Both the position numbers and the translations under genes were made by a program. The notes beneath the pieces were generated by a model that had not been told where the DNA came from, did not search any database, and was given only the letters and a program-made list of their open reading frames with translations. Shown one piece after another: positions 8,710 to 17,658 of a DNA stretch of 64,000 bases. Where the stretch lies: NCBI RefSeq assembly GCF_016618195.1, contig NZ_CP067099.1, positions 744,001-808,000 on the forward strand, written 5' to 3'. Every line of letters starts with the position of its first letter. Positions within the stretch are counted from its first letter, which is position 1. Origin of the DNA: Providencia manganoxydans. Lineage in GTDB: Bacteria > Pseudomonadota > Gammaproteobacteria > Enterobacterales > Enterobacteriaceae.

Positions 8710-9289
8710 ATATTCTTTCTGGCGACGCTTAACGCAAAAGCGTCTGCCAACAGGGTACCAGCAAGGCTTAACGCTAAATAAAGTGGAGCGTGATATTTTG
8801 CCTTATCAGTGTGAATGGGGAGCTCCTGGGGAGCTCCTTATCCGCCCACAAGATGAATTAACGATCTGTGTCACGGAAAGAGTTAAAACACTGTTTATGG
8901 CATTTATTGTGTTTAGTCGATTTTCGGTAACGGGAAATTGTCGCCAAGCTATCAATGCACAAGTCACCGTGAAAACAAGTGGTAATTTACGTAAAAAACA
9001 TATTGATTTTGTATCGAAGGATGAGCAAGGACAATCGTTAGTGAGCTTACTAAAGCAATACCCAATCATTACCAGTACGCTCGAAGAGTTAGATTTTAAT
9101 TATTGCCATTTAAACATTAAACATGGTGTATGGCATTGTGAAATTGAGCCTTTTACTGCATCTGAAATGGTTAGCAGGATCCCTGCCACAAGGCGTTATT
9201 TACGGTTAACTTCCGAGCAAAGACATCGTTTATTGAGCGCTTTACAGTTGATTCACCAATTTATGGAAAAACATTTTGTTAATCATTGA
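8672..9289 (+). CDS. DUF3156-like cytoplasmic protein downstream of permease
   Basis: 205 aa, no signal peptide or membrane segment, basic and histidine-containing. It resembles what I recall as the DUF3156 family, small proteins found beside APC permeases, but this is memory rather than a search. Start is ambiguous: ATG at 8672 with GAGGAAGA upstream, or TTG at 8684 placed just after a perfect GGAGGT. Overlap with the permease implies co-translation and a linked role, perhaps permease regulation or substrate handling. Function unknown. Confidence 0.7.
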   Translation: MEVKLSHYATSPKYSFWRRLTQKRLPTGYQQGLTLNKVERDILPYQCEWGAPGELLIRPQDELTICVTERVKTLFMAFIVFSRFSVTGNCRQAINAQVTVKTSGNLRKKHIDFVSKDEQGQSLVSLLKQYPIITSTLEELDFNYCHLNIKHGVWHCEIEPFTASEMVSRIPATRRYLRLTSEQRHRLLSALQLIHQFMEKHFVNH

Positions 9290-9350
9290 GTTTGAAATAT
9301 TAATTTGATAGTAATATTTTCCATTAAATAAATTTTCAATGGAAAATGAT

Positions 9351-10928
9351 GTGAAATCTTTACCGTTAATCGGCTGTATTTTGCTTTCATCGGTTGCTAT
9401 GTCAGCTGTTGCAGAGTGTATTCGTTTAGATGAGCTGTCCTCTTCTATTGAGGGCGTGCATGATAGTGAAGGTCATAGCTGTTTGTTAGTTGAAATTTCG
9501 GATAAACAGGTTGTTCGCCAAGAAGGTGATGGGATCGCTGAAGCGATTTTACTGAAAAGCAGTAAGGTACCAATTCGTGTTCTTTTACAGGGTTGGCCGC
9601 AGTCTGAAACGCACGCTATTTCTTATATTGCCCCAAAAAAAGGTCAATATTACCTCAAATTACAAGGTGTACCAGAGCAGCCATGGCATCTCAAATTTAA
9701 TTTAGCGGATTATCAGCCTTTAGCGATTGAAGCTGAACACAAGATTGATAGCCCTAAGTTACAAGCCTTACTTGATGCACATCAGCAAGATAAAACCACT
9801 GATGCTTTTTGGCAGGAGATCAAATTGCAGGGCACTCCCTTGATTGAAGATTACAAGAAAGGGCAAAAGAGAGTGACTTTTTTATGGCGAGGTGCGCAGT
9901 CGAATGCCTATATATTGGGGGCGCCCTCGGGTAATCATGAAACGATGGCGAGAGTGCCGAATAAGGATATCTGGTATCGTAGTTTCATTGTGCCAAATGA
10001 TACGTTGTCGCAATATAAAATAGCACCTGATGTTCCAAAGATTGCTGAAGGTGGGCTGGCGCAACGTAAAGCGATTTTAGTCACGGCGCAAGCAGATCCC
10101 TTTAATACTTATGCTGTTCCTTCATTTTTTAATGATCGTTATAATCGGTTTTCTTTATTGTCTTTAGCGCCAGAAAAACGTCAGTGTGATTTTGCCAAAA
10201 TTGAGCGTCATCAGCTTAATGGTCAATTAGAGTCATTTTCATTTCAAAGCAATATATTGAATAATAATAGAAAAATTTCAATATACCGCCCTGCTGTCGT
10301 GATGAAACAACCTTCAGTACTGGTACTACTGGATGGACAAACTTATCTTAATACTTACAAAATGGCAGACTTTTTTGATAAGTGGATGCTAGAAGGCAAA
10401 ATACCGCCTATGTATGTGGTGTTTCTAGACAGTATTAGTTCTGAGCATAGAAATAATGAACTGCCTCCAAACAGTGACTTTCCTGAAATGCTTGCCAAGG
10501 AGCTCATGCCATTATTGCGGGCAAAAGGGATCAATGCGCCAGCTGAATCAACGATCATTGCAGGATCGAGCTATGGTGGTCTAGGGGCAACATGGAATGC
10601 ATTAACTCACCCTGAGCTATTTGGTAATGTGATTAGTATGTCTGGTTCATATTGGTGGGCGCCTAAAGGGAAAGATCCAGAATGGTTGATCCGCGAAATA
10701 GAACAGATGTCAAAGAGACCGTTACGTTTCTATTTAGAGGCGGGGTTGTTTGAGCAACGGGGTAGCTGGGGAGGGATCATCCAGAATCATTATCGGTTAT
10801 TGGATGTATTAAAACATAAAGGCTATCAAGTTGAAGCAACTGAATTACCGAGTGGACATGATTATGTTTCTTGGTGTGAAACACTGTATGAAGGAACTCG
10901 CTATTTAAGCGGTAATATCGCTAAGTAA
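9351..10928 (+). CDS. Exported enterochelin esterase-like (Fes-type) hydrolase
   Basis: 525 aa from the GTG at 9351, which has GGAA six bases upstream; the ATG at 9339 is in frame but lacks a ribosome site. The first ~23 residues form a signal peptide (K, hydrophobic core, AVA cleavage). The middle matches the Fes N-terminal domain and the C-terminal half is an esterase-D-type alpha/beta hydrolase with nucleophile elbow GSSYGG and a late SGHDY histidine. Fes enzymes hydrolyse ferric catecholate siderophores. E. coli Fes is cytoplasmic, while this one appears periplasmic, like IroE, yet keeps the full-length layout. A terminator follows. Confidence 0.85.
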   Translation: MKSLPLIGCILLSSVAMSAVAECIRLDELSSSIEGVHDSEGHSCLLVEISDKQVVRQEGDGIAEAILLKSSKVPIRVLLQGWPQSETHAISYIAPKKGQYYLKLQGVPEQPWHLKFNLADYQPLAIEAEHKIDSPKLQALLDAHQQDKTTDAFWQEIKLQGTPLIEDYKKGQKRVTFLWRGAQSNAYILGAPSGNHETMARVPNKDIWYRSFIVPNDTLSQYKIAPDVPKIAEGGLAQRKAILVTAQADPFNTYAVPSFFNDRYNRFSLLSLAPEKRQCDFAKIERHQLNGQLESFSFQSNILNNNRKISIYRPAVVMKQPSVLVLLDGQTYLNTYKMADFFDKWMLEGKIPPMYVVFLDSISSEHRNNELPPNSDFPEMLAKELMPLLRAKGINAPAESTIIAGSSYGGLGATWNALTHPELFGNVISMSGSYWWAPKGKDPEWLIREIEQMSKRPLRFYLEAGLFEQRGSWGGIIQNHYRLLDVLKHKGYQVEATELPSGHDYVSWCETLYEGTRYLSGNIAK

Positions 10929-10956
10929 TTCGCTATTTTTCATGCTTCAAAACACT

Positions 10957-10986
10957 AAAAGGCAGTTCATTGGTGACTGCCTTTTT
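10957..10986 (+). terminator. Rho-independent terminator after Fes-like gene
   Basis: Stem AAAAGGCAGT / ACTGCCTTTTT with a 9-nt loop and T run. Confidence 0.88.
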
Positions 10987-11023
10987 GCATATTAATGACA
11001 ATCATCTTTTTTTCGACATAAAA

Positions 11024-11041
11024 CCTTCATCCAACTGTCAT
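11024..11041 (+). promoter_or_regulatory. Pho box upstream of phoA
   Basis: Two PhoB half-sites, CCTTCAT (11024-11030) and CTGTCAT (11035-11041), with an 11-bp repeat period as in the CTGTCAT-N4-CTGTCAT consensus. A plausible -10, TAGCAT, lies at 11052-11057. This predicts PhoB activation under phosphate limitation. Confidence 0.72.
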
Positions 11042-11117
11042 CTAGCTAGCTTAGCATGCCAATCATTATTCGAAGCAACTTAATATTTAAACTTCTTTTA
11101 TTGGCAAGGAAATGATT

Positions 11118-12557
11118 ATGACAGGTCATTGCATGAAATCGATTTTAGCTGTTGCTGTGAGTACAATGCTTTTAAGTGGTACTCTGCCAGCAAATGCAGC
11201 AACACCAAACGATGCAGTTTCAGAAAATCGCGCGGCACAAGGTGATATAACCCAATTTGGTGGTGCTCGTCGTTTAGCACAAGAACAAACTGATATCATG
11301 AAAGCCGCTTTGCACAATGGACAAGCTAAGAACGTGATCCTGTTTATCGGTGATGGGATGGGAGACTCTGAAATTACGGTTGCACGCAATTATGCTGAAG
11401 GTGCTGGTGGCTTCTTTAAAGGCATTGATGCACTACCGATTACGGGTCAGTATACCCATTACGCATTAAACAAAAAAACCAAGAAACCAGACTATGTAAC
11501 GGATTCTGCTGCGTCAGCAACGGCGTGGTCATCAGGTGTGAAAACCTATAATGGCGCGCTTGGTGTTGATGTTTTCGATAAAGATCACGATACCTTAATT
11601 GAGCTGGCTAAACGTAATGGTAAAGCGACGGGGAACGTAACCACGTCAGAAATTCAAGATGCGACACCTGCTGCTCAATTTTCCCATGTTACAGCCCGTA
11701 AATGTTATGGTCCTGAAGAAACGTCAGAAAAGTGTGCGACGAATGCCTTAGAAAATGGTGGGCGTGGCTCTATCTCTGAGCAGCTACTCGTGACGCGCGC
11801 CGATGTTACATTAGGTGGTGGCGCGAAGAGCTTCAAGCAAGTGGCGAAGGCTGGCGATTACCAAGGTAAAACGTTAGAAGAGCAAGCGAAAGAACGTGGT
11901 TTTAACATTGTTCGTGATGCAAAATCACTGGAAGCCGTCACTGTAGCTAACCAAGACAAGCCAGTGTTAGGTTTATTCCATGAGGGGAATATGGCGGTGG
12001 CTTGGGAAGGACCTAAAGCAACACATTACGGTAATATTAATAACCCACCACTTGAATGTAAGCCGAATTCTAAATTAGATCCTAATGCACCGACATTGGC
12101 TCAAATGACAGAGAAGGCCATTGATTTATTAAAAACCAATCCAAATGGCTTCTTCTTACAAGTTGAAAGTGCTTCTATCGATAAACAAGATCATAAAGCG
12201 AACCCATGTGGTCAAATTGGTGAAACCGTCGCATTGGATGAAGCGGTGCAAGTTGGCTTAGAGTTTGCAAAAAAACATGGTGACACTTTAGTTATCGTGA
12301 CCGCTGACCATGCGCACTCTAGCCAAATTATTCCAGAAGGCACTAAATCAACGGGTTTGACACAAGCGCTGATCACGAAAGATGGTTCTGTGATGGTTGT
12401 GAACTACGGTAACTCTGAAGAAGATGATTCACAGGAGCATACAGGTGCACAACTGCGCGTTGCGGCTTATGGTCCACATGCAGCCAACGTTATGGGTCTG
12501 ACTGACCAAACTGATTTGTTCTTTACCATGCGTGATGCCATGGGATTGAAACAATAA
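11118..12557 (+). CDS. phoA: Alkaline phosphatase
   Basis: About 479 aa. The ATG at 11118 is seven bases after AAGGA; an ATG at 11112 is too close. A Sec signal peptide ends at ANA-ATP. The metal and active-site segments of PhoA are present: [23 protein letters not shown] with the nucleophilic Ser, a Zn-ligand segment near [10 protein letters not shown] and [10 protein letters not shown], then EHTGAQL. It is a periplasmic Zn/Mg enzyme that removes phosphate from many monoesters. Several cysteines fit PhoA disulfides. The Pho box upstream and a Na/Pi-type protein gene downstream fit phosphate scavenging. Confidence 0.97.
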   Translation: MTGHCMKSILAVAVSTMLLSGTLPANAATPNDAVSENRAAQGDITQFGGARRLAQEQTDIMKAALHNGQAKNVILFIGDGMGDSEITVARNYAEGAGGFFKGIDALPITGQYTHYALNKKTKKPDYVTDSAASATAWSSGVKTYNGALGVDVFDKDHDTLIELAKRNGKATGNVTTSEIQDATPAAQFSHVTARKCYGPEETSEKCATNALENGGRGSISEQLLVTRADVTLGGGAKSFKQVAKAGDYQGKTLEEQAKERGFNIVRDAKSLEAVTVANQDKPVLGLFHEGNMAVAWEGPKATHYGNINNPPLECKPNSKLDPNAPTLAQMTEKAIDLLKTNPNGFFLQVESASIDKQDHKANPCGQIGETVALDEAVQVGLEFAKKHGDTLVIVTADHAHSSQIIPEGTKSTGLTQALITKDGSVMVVNYGNSEEDDSQEHTGAQLRVAAYGPHAANVMGLTDQTDLFFTMRDAMGLKQ

Positions 12558-12573
12558 ACCAACCTTGTAAGTT

Positions 12574-12610
12574 AAATCCTCTGCGACAGGATGTTGTAGA
12601 GGATTTTTTA
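12574..12610 (+). terminator. Rho-independent terminator after phoA
   Basis: AAATCCTCT / AGAGGATTT stem, 15-nt loop, followed by T residues. Confidence 0.85.
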
Positions 12611-12964
12611 TTTTCCCTTCCAACTATCATCCTTCATATTAATGCTAAATTACATTATGAACTTTGCGTTAATTAGTCGATTCATGTATAAAAATTATTT
12701 GGCGTTGAAGTTTTATTTGTTCGTGTTGCCTTATCATTAATCAGATTATCGCTTCTAATAACACTTTGAACTTTAACTTTTTGAAAAATAAAGAAAATAA
12801 TGTATAATGAAGTGTTTTTGTATTAGTCGCCTCATTCTTAAACATCTAATGATTTCATCTATTGAACCGTATTATGACCGTTTTTAGCTGGTCATAAAAA
12901 ATCTCTAAATTTCAATAACTGATTGTTTTATTTAAAAATATAAATATATAGGATTCAAATTTCA
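12611..12964 (+). promoter_or_regulatory. Intergenic region before Na/Pi gene, with dyad
   Basis: AT-rich, no ORF. The notable element is a perfect 8-bp inverted repeat TTATGACC-N10-GGTCATAA at 12872-12897, about 70 bp before the start codon, an operator-like dyad of unknown ligand. No convincing Pho box was found in this stretch. Confidence 0.4.
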
Positions 12965-14617
12965 ATGTTGCCCCTTTTACATCTTTTATCATCGGTCGCA
13001 TTGCTGGTTTGGGGAACACATATTGTCCGTACTGGCATCATGCGAGTTTTTGGTGCTGACTTAAGGCGTATTTTAGGAAAAAGTGTAAGTCGTAAATCAA
13101 GCGCATTTCTCTCCGGCGTCGGGGTCACCGCACTCGTTCAAAGTAGTAATGCAACAGCATTGCTGGTCATTTCTTTTGTCTCTCAAGGGTTAATTTCATT
13201 AACGCCAGCCATGGTCATTATGCTTGGCGCTGATGTCGGTACTGCATTAATGGCCCGAATTTTGACATTCGATCTTTCATGGCTATCTCCATTGCTGATC
13301 CTGATTGGGGTGGCAACATTTTTAAGCCAAAAAAAGAATCGTACAGGGCAAATTGGTCGCGTAGGAATCGGTCTAGGCCTAATTTTATTAGCCTTACAAC
13401 TGATTGTGGCATCGGCAGAACCGATTACTCATGCGGATGCTGTAAAAGCCATTTTTACGTCATTAAGTGGCGATGTAGTATTAGCATTGTTGGTAGGTGC
13501 ACTATTTGCCATGATCAGCTATTCAAGTTTAGCTGCGGTATTGTTAACCGCAACGCTAAGTGCGACAGGCTTAGTACCACTTTATATTAGTTTAAGTATT
13601 GTGATTGGTTCTAATATTGGTAGTGGCTTACTCGCTATGATGAGCAGCCGCGGGCAGAATGAAATTTCTCGCCAAGTCGTGTTGGGGAGCTTGTTATTTA
13701 AACTGATTGGTTGTGTGGTGGTATTACCATGGGTAAAACCGATCGCACAATGGATTGGTGAGTATGGTTTTAATGCGGCTGAAGTGGTTATCTATTTCCA
13801 TGTTTTTTATAATCTCATTCGTTGCCTAGTGATGTTGCCTTTTGTCGGGCCAATGGCTAAATTCTGTAATCGATTGATCCCCATTTCACCTTCTGCTGAA
13901 CAGCAAATAGCCCCTCGTTATCTAGATAAAAGTGCTTTAGAAACTCCATCGTTGGCGATTGCGAATGCAGTGCGAGAAACGCTGAGGATGGGAGATGTGC
14001 TGGAGCTAATGTTGCAGCGTTTTAGAGATGTGCTTAATGGTAATAAAGAACAAAAAAGAGAAATTAGCCGCTTAGAAGAAGAAGTCGATATGCTGCATAG
14101 TAGTATTAAGCTTTATTTGGCTCAATTGCAGCAAAGTGAGCTAAGCGAAGAAGATTCAAGGCGTTGGGCTGAAATTATTGATACGGCTTTTAACCTTCAG
14201 CAATCTTCAACGATTATTCATCGCATGACTTCTGAATTGGTGAAAAAATCAATTGATAATCGTCGTTCATTTTCGAATGAGGGCTTTAAAGAATTGCTGT
14301 CATTACTTGAACGATTACAGGCTAATTTAAATTTAGGGATGTCAGTGTTTGTCTCAGCTGATATTGATAATGCAAAACGTTTACGTCGTGCTAAGCATCG
14401 TTTTCGTTTGATCAATCAGCGTTTTGCCTATGCACATGTGGAAAGACTACATGAACAAAACATGCAAAGTTTAGATACTAGTAACTTACATGTCAGTTTA
14501 TTGGGTGATATGAAGCGACTAAATTCATTATTTTGTGCTGTTGCATATCATGCCCTAGAAGGTGTCGCTGAGAGTCGTAAAGAGCAAATGAGTTTGGAAA
14601 ATGAGAAAAATACGTGA
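12965..14617 (+). CDS. Na/Pi cotransporter family protein (YjbB-like)
   Basis: 550 aa, close to the 543 aa of E. coli YjbB. The N-terminal ~300 residues contain two inverted Na/Pi-cotransporter repeats with the QSSNAT signature (ALVQSSNATALLVISF) and a second, degenerate repeat (ISYSSLAAVLLTAT). The C-terminal ~200 residues are a cytoplasmic PhoU-like helical domain. YjbB is reported to export phosphate, so this inner-membrane protein probably handles phosphate overflow or sodium-linked phosphate movement. It overlaps the next gene by 17 bp. Confidence 0.9.
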   Translation: MLPLLHLLSSVALLVWGTHIVRTGIMRVFGADLRRILGKSVSRKSSAFLSGVGVTALVQSSNATALLVISFVSQGLISLTPAMVIMLGADVGTALMARILTFDLSWLSPLLILIGVATFLSQKKNRTGQIGRVGIGLGLILLALQLIVASAEPITHADAVKAIFTSLSGDVVLALLVGALFAMISYSSLAAVLLTATLSATGLVPLYISLSIVIGSNIGSGLLAMMSSRGQNEISRQVVLGSLLFKLIGCVVVLPWVKPIAQWIGEYGFNAAEVVIYFHVFYNLIRCLVMLPFVGPMAKFCNRLIPISPSAEQQIAPRYLDKSALETPSLAIANAVRETLRMGDVLELMLQRFRDVLNGNKEQKREISRLEEEVDMLHSSIKLYLAQLQQSELSEEDSRRWAEIIDTAFNLQQSSTIIHRMTSELVKKSIDNRRSFSNEGFKELLSLLERLQANLNLGMSVFVSADIDNAKRLRRAKHRFRLINQRFAYAHVERLHEQNMQSLDTSNLHVSLLGDMKRLNSLFCAVAYHALEGVAESRKEQMSLENEKNT

Positions 14618-15128
14618 GTTACAAAGGGATGAAATCCCATCTGTTTGGTCGATAGATAGAACTGAATTAATTGAACATTTATATCTACATGAAAAAGGGC
14701 AGCTAGTTCTATCAGCACAGCGTTTTGACATGAAAGGCTGGCCAGAAGGTGAGCCTGAGGCTTATACCCCACATCTGCTTGAGAGTTATGACAATGGTGC
14801 GGTATTTATTGGAGTATTTGATGAGAACACATTAATTGCTGCGGCCAGTCTTGATAATATTTGGCGTGGGGAAGCTCATAACTTACTGCAATTATCATTT
14901 TTACATGTTAGCAAGCACTATCGTGGCGAAGGGTTAGGTGGGATGCTTTTTAAGCGATGTTGTCAGCTGGCAAAAGAGAAGAAAGCTGAAGGGCTTTATA
15001 TTTCTGCAACGCCCTCTGAAAACACAGTACATTTCTATCAATATATGGGATGTAAATTGATTGATAAGCCTGATCCTGAGCTATTTGCGTTAGAGCCAGA
15101 GGATATCCATTTTATTTATCCATTTTGA
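14601..15128 (+). CDS. GNAT-family N-acetyltransferase
   Basis: 175 aa. The acetyl-CoA binding motif appears as VSKHYRGEGLGGMLFKRC (R/Q-x-x-G-x-G/A), and a C-terminal TPSENTVHFYQYMGC segment is typical of the last GNAT helices. Its start overlaps the 3' end of the Na/Pi gene, so translation is coupled. Substrate cannot be assigned. Confidence 0.85.
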   Translation: MRKIRELQRDEIPSVWSIDRTELIEHLYLHEKGQLVLSAQRFDMKGWPEGEPEAYTPHLLESYDNGAVFIGVFDENTLIAAASLDNIWRGEAHNLLQLSFLHVSKHYRGEGLGGMLFKRCCQLAKEKKAEGLYISATPSENTVHFYQYMGCKLIDKPDPELFALEPEDIHFIYPF

Positions 15129-15189
15129 TGACAAATAGCGTCGCTTTCTTAACAAAAAACATTGTTTTTTGCTAAAAACAAGATATGAT

Positions 15190-15204
15190 TGATAATCATT
15201 ATCA
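15190..15204. promoter_or_regulatory. Perfect Fur box
   Basis: TGATAATCATTATCA matches the 7-1-7 Fur consensus at all 15 positions, 20 bp before the start of the small membrane protein gene. Iron-replete Fur should repress that gene strongly. Confidence 0.88.
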
Positions 15205-15224
15205 TTTAAATTGTTGAGGTAGCG

Positions 15225-15485
15225 ATGCCAAATAGCGTAACCAAAAGCACTGATCTGCGCCGCTTTACTGCGGGATTATGGGGTGTTTTCGCCGTTATTT
15301 TGTTGAGCGTGATTTATCTACTCAGCAATATAGGGATGAACAGCCTAAAAATTATCACCATTATTACCATGCTGATGACTGCCGCTATGTTATTCAGTCG
15401 CGGCTCTCGGCGTTTGCTGATTGTTCCTGCTGTTATTGCTCTTCTCTGTAGTTTGGTCGCATTGGTGTTGCAACATAATGCTTAA
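15225..15485 (+). CDS. Small Fur-controlled inner-membrane protein
   Basis: 86 aa with a basic N-terminus and three predicted membrane segments (about residues 17-34, 40-55 and 63-82). GAGGT precedes the ATG. I do not recognise a family. A perfect Fur box overlaps the promoter region, so it is probably made under iron starvation and may help an iron transport or oxidation-state process in the inner membrane. That role is inference from regulation alone. Confidence 0.72.
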   Translation: MPNSVTKSTDLRRFTAGLWGVFAVILLSVIYLLSNIGMNSLKIITIITMLMTAAMLFSRGSRRLLIVPAVIALLCSLVALVLQHNA

Positions 15486-15513
15486 AAGTGAAGGGAATGA
15501 GATAAGTTAACAG

Positions 15514-15599
15514 TGGTGCGAAAGGGGGGACTTGAACCCCCACGCCCGAAGGGCACTAACACCTGAAGCTAGCGCGTCTACCAATTCCGCCACCCTCGC
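15514..15599 (-). tRNA. leuT-type (CAG): tRNA-Leu (anticodon CAG)
   Basis: Read on the minus strand the gene starts GCGAGGG, has D-arm GGTAGACGCG, anticodon loop TTCAGGT (CAG), a long class II variable arm (GTGCCCTTCGGGC), T-loop GGTTCAAGTCC and encoded CCA. It closely matches E. coli leuQ/P/V. It is the downstream copy of a tandem pair. Confidence 0.96.
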
Positions 15600-15653
15600 A
15601 AATACTGTTAATTATTAAAAGAACTATCGGTCTATTTAAAAACAAGGCCTGCA

Positions 15654-15739
15654 TGGTGCGAAAGGGGGGACTTGAACCCCCACGTCCGAAGGACACTAAC
15701 ACCTGAAGCTAGCGCGTCTACCAATTCCGCCACCCTCGC
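15654..15739 (-). tRNA. leuT-type (CAG): tRNA-Leu (anticodon CAG)
   Basis: Same structure as the neighbouring copy, differing mainly by a compensated base pair in the variable arm (GTCC/GGAC instead of GCCC/GGGC), which indicates real stem pairing. It is first in the transcript from the promoter at 15778-15805. E. coli carries three copies at this position; two are seen here. Confidence 0.96.
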
Positions 15740-15777
15740 AATATCAGACTCTATCTTATGTTGATAGCACGCTGCGG

Positions 15778-15805
15778 ATTTTAGGCTAATTTATTCAGAC
15801 GTCAA
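15778..15805 (-). promoter_or_regulatory. Promoter of tRNA-Leu pair
   Basis: On the minus strand, -35 TTGACG (15805-15800), 16-bp spacer, -10 TAAAAT (15783-15778), then a GC-rich discriminator CCGCAGCG. Such discriminators mark stringently controlled stable-RNA promoters. Confidence 0.75.
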
Positions 15806-15837
15806 TAATTTTTTTACTGTTCGCGAGATATTTCAAG

Positions 15838-15866
15838 TAAAAAAGGCCAACACTTCTGGTTGGCCT
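15838..15866 (-). terminator. Terminator downstream of rsmC
   Basis: Minus-strand stem AGGCCAAC / GTTGGCCT with a 7-nt loop followed by a U run. It separates the rsmC transcript from the tRNA-Leu promoter. Confidence 0.82.
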
Positions 15867-16021
15867 GAGATTGACGACGAAGCAGTATAACGTAGAGTTT
15901 CCCTGCTTCGTGTTATTAGCTGAAAATCAACGGGTTGATTTGCCTAATTTATTTTAAAAGCTCCGTCACTGCCGCCAAATATAAGACGTTTGCCCGACTG
16001 TAATATTATATTTATTGGTAA

Positions 16022-17035
16022 TTAACGTTTGGTCGCTTGATAAACTTTAAATTTACCTGTTTTAGCTAACAACTCATGGCTACCAAAGGCCTTATCAAGC
16101 ATGTCAGGGTAAGGTAAGAACGCATTTGCGACGATACGGAATTTACCTCCTCTTTTTAGGTACTTAGGCGCCTGATAAATCATATTTTCTACTGCGCTGT
16201 AACTGGTATTAAGACCATCATGGAATGGGGGATTGGAGATGATCCAGTCAAATTGGTCATTGATGTTAGAGTAGACATCGCTAGCAATGACCTTTCCTGT
16301 TAATTGGTTAGCTTGCAATGTTGCGGTAGAAGACATCAGCGCAGCAGCACTCACATCACTGAGCGTTAAGGTGGCATCAGGGTTATTTTTTCCAATCACT
16401 GCCGCTAATACGCCATTGCCACAGGCAATATCAAGAACATTACCCATTACAGGTTCATTAAGAGTAGAAAGAAGTAAATCGCTGCCAATGTCCAATTCAT
16501 TATGGCTGAATACGCCAGGAAGAGCATGAATTTGTACATTCTCAGCTTCATAGCGGCGCCACCAGTGCGTAATATCGAACTGAGTTGGCTGTTCTAGTTC
16601 ACCATAATACAGACCACAACGTCTAGCTGAATCAATTTTTTGCAGTGTTGCAATGCCTTCCATGATGGATTCTGCGCTTTTGACACCACTACGGTTTTCA
16701 CCGACCACGAAAATTTGGCTACCCGCTGTGAGGTGAGTGCACAGATCGTCGAGCTGAAAGCAGGCTTCTTGTTTGTTTTTTGGCCAGAAATAGATCAGCG
16801 TATTGCAAGGGCGGATAAAATCAGCGTCAGCAATTGCAGCAAATTGCGCATTTGTTCCCATTAAGCTACTTAGGCTTTTCCAGCGATGGTATTGGTTAGT
16901 GATAACACGAACACTTGCAGCTTCTAAAGTCGCGGCGAGTTCATCTTGAATATCACCTGCCAAGACTACATGACGTTCTGTAAAGTGCTCAAGATGGCGC
17001 TGGATAACTTCACTAGCGGGGGTTAGTAGTGACAT
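16022..17035 (-). CDS. rsmC: 16S rRNA (guanine(1207)-N2)-methyltransferase
   Basis: 337 aa, near the 343 aa of E. coli RsmC. The N-terminal half is the degenerate duplicate domain; the C-terminal half holds the SAM site VLDIACGNGVLAAVIG and the catalytic NPPFHDG motif. It methylates G1207 of 16S rRNA in the small subunit. AAGGAG precedes the ATG. It is divergent from holD, the same arrangement as in E. coli. Confidence 0.97.
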   Translation of the reverse strand: MSLLTPASEVIQRHLEHFTERHVVLAGDIQDELAATLEAASVRVITNQYHRWKSLSSLMGTNAQFAAIADADFIRPCNTLIYFWPKNKQEACFQLDDLCTHLTAGSQIFVVGENRSGVKSAESIMEGIATLQKIDSARRCGLYYGELEQPTQFDITHWWRRYEAENVQIHALPGVFSHNELDIGSDLLLSTLNEPVMGNVLDIACGNGVLAAVIGKNNPDATLTLSDVSAAALMSSTATLQANQLTGKVIASDVYSNINDQFDWIISNPPFHDGLNTSYSAVENMIYQAPKYLKRGGKFRIVANAFLPYPDMLDKAFGSHELLAKTGKFKVYQATKR

Positions 17036-17247
17036 AATTAAAAATCTCCTTACTTGTCATACTTTTGATACTTCAGGTTGCAGCGTTTTGACATATCCAG
17101 CAGCAACAAATTACTTGCAATAGGTATGCAAACCCAATTATTTTGCGCACACTTTATCAGAAAACAGGGAAATAGCATTGCTATGTTGGCGCTATTAGTC
17201 CCCTTTGATAAGATACCTTACTTAACATAGCGACTGGAAATAAATGA

Positions 17248-17658
17248 ATGGCACGACGTGACAGGCTTTTAAATCAAATGGGTATCACTCAATGGGTAGT
17301 GAGAAACCCTGCTGTATTGCGCGGTGAACGTGGTGTAAGAATTCCAGATTCGGCTAAGTTGATTATTATTACTGATGAGAGCCTAGATTTAAACCATCGT
17401 CTGCTGAAAGATATTTTTTTGGCCATGAAAGTGGATCCTACGGATGTGGTTTGTATTAATTCGGAACAATTGTCGATGCTCCCAACACCAATAACGATCA
17501 ATTGTTGGGTCTTAGGCAGCCAATCTCATCTTGAAAGTATAAAAACAACCTTTATATCTCCTGTATTAGATGAGCTGATAGCCAGCAATAACGCTAAACA
17601 GGCACTATGGAAGCAGATTTATCAATATGACGAAAATTTCAGCACTAAAGCAGTCTGA
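17248..17658 (+). CDS. holD: DNA polymerase III psi subunit
   Basis: 136 aa, as expected for psi. The N-terminal RRDRLLNQMGITQWVVRNP segment matches the HolD chi/clamp-loader binding region, and PTDVVCI...LPTP and ALWKQIYQYD follow family order. Psi joins chi to the clamp loader and links it to SSB. The 3' end overlaps rimI by 32 bp, the conserved holD-rimI arrangement. Confidence 0.94.
   Translation: MARRDRLLNQMGITQWVVRNPAVLRGERGVRIPDSAKLIIITDESLDLNHRLLKDIFLAMKVDPTDVVCINSEQLSMLPTPITINCWVLGSQSHLESIKTTFISPVLDELIASNNAKQALWKQIYQYDENFSTKAV

Noticed and set aside
9290..9350. Possible Fur box before the Fes-like gene
   Set aside because: TGATAGTAATATTTT matches only about 9 of 15 consensus positions, no better than expected in AT-rich sequence.
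13279..13590. 103-aa plus-strand ORF
   Set aside because: Out-of-frame reading inside the Na/Pi cotransporter-like gene.
15514..15739. Tandem tRNA-Leu genes as a genomic-island attachment site
   Set aside because: No integrase, no direct repeat of a tRNA 3' end in the window, and the second tRNA copy is a full functional gene as in E. coli leuQPV.
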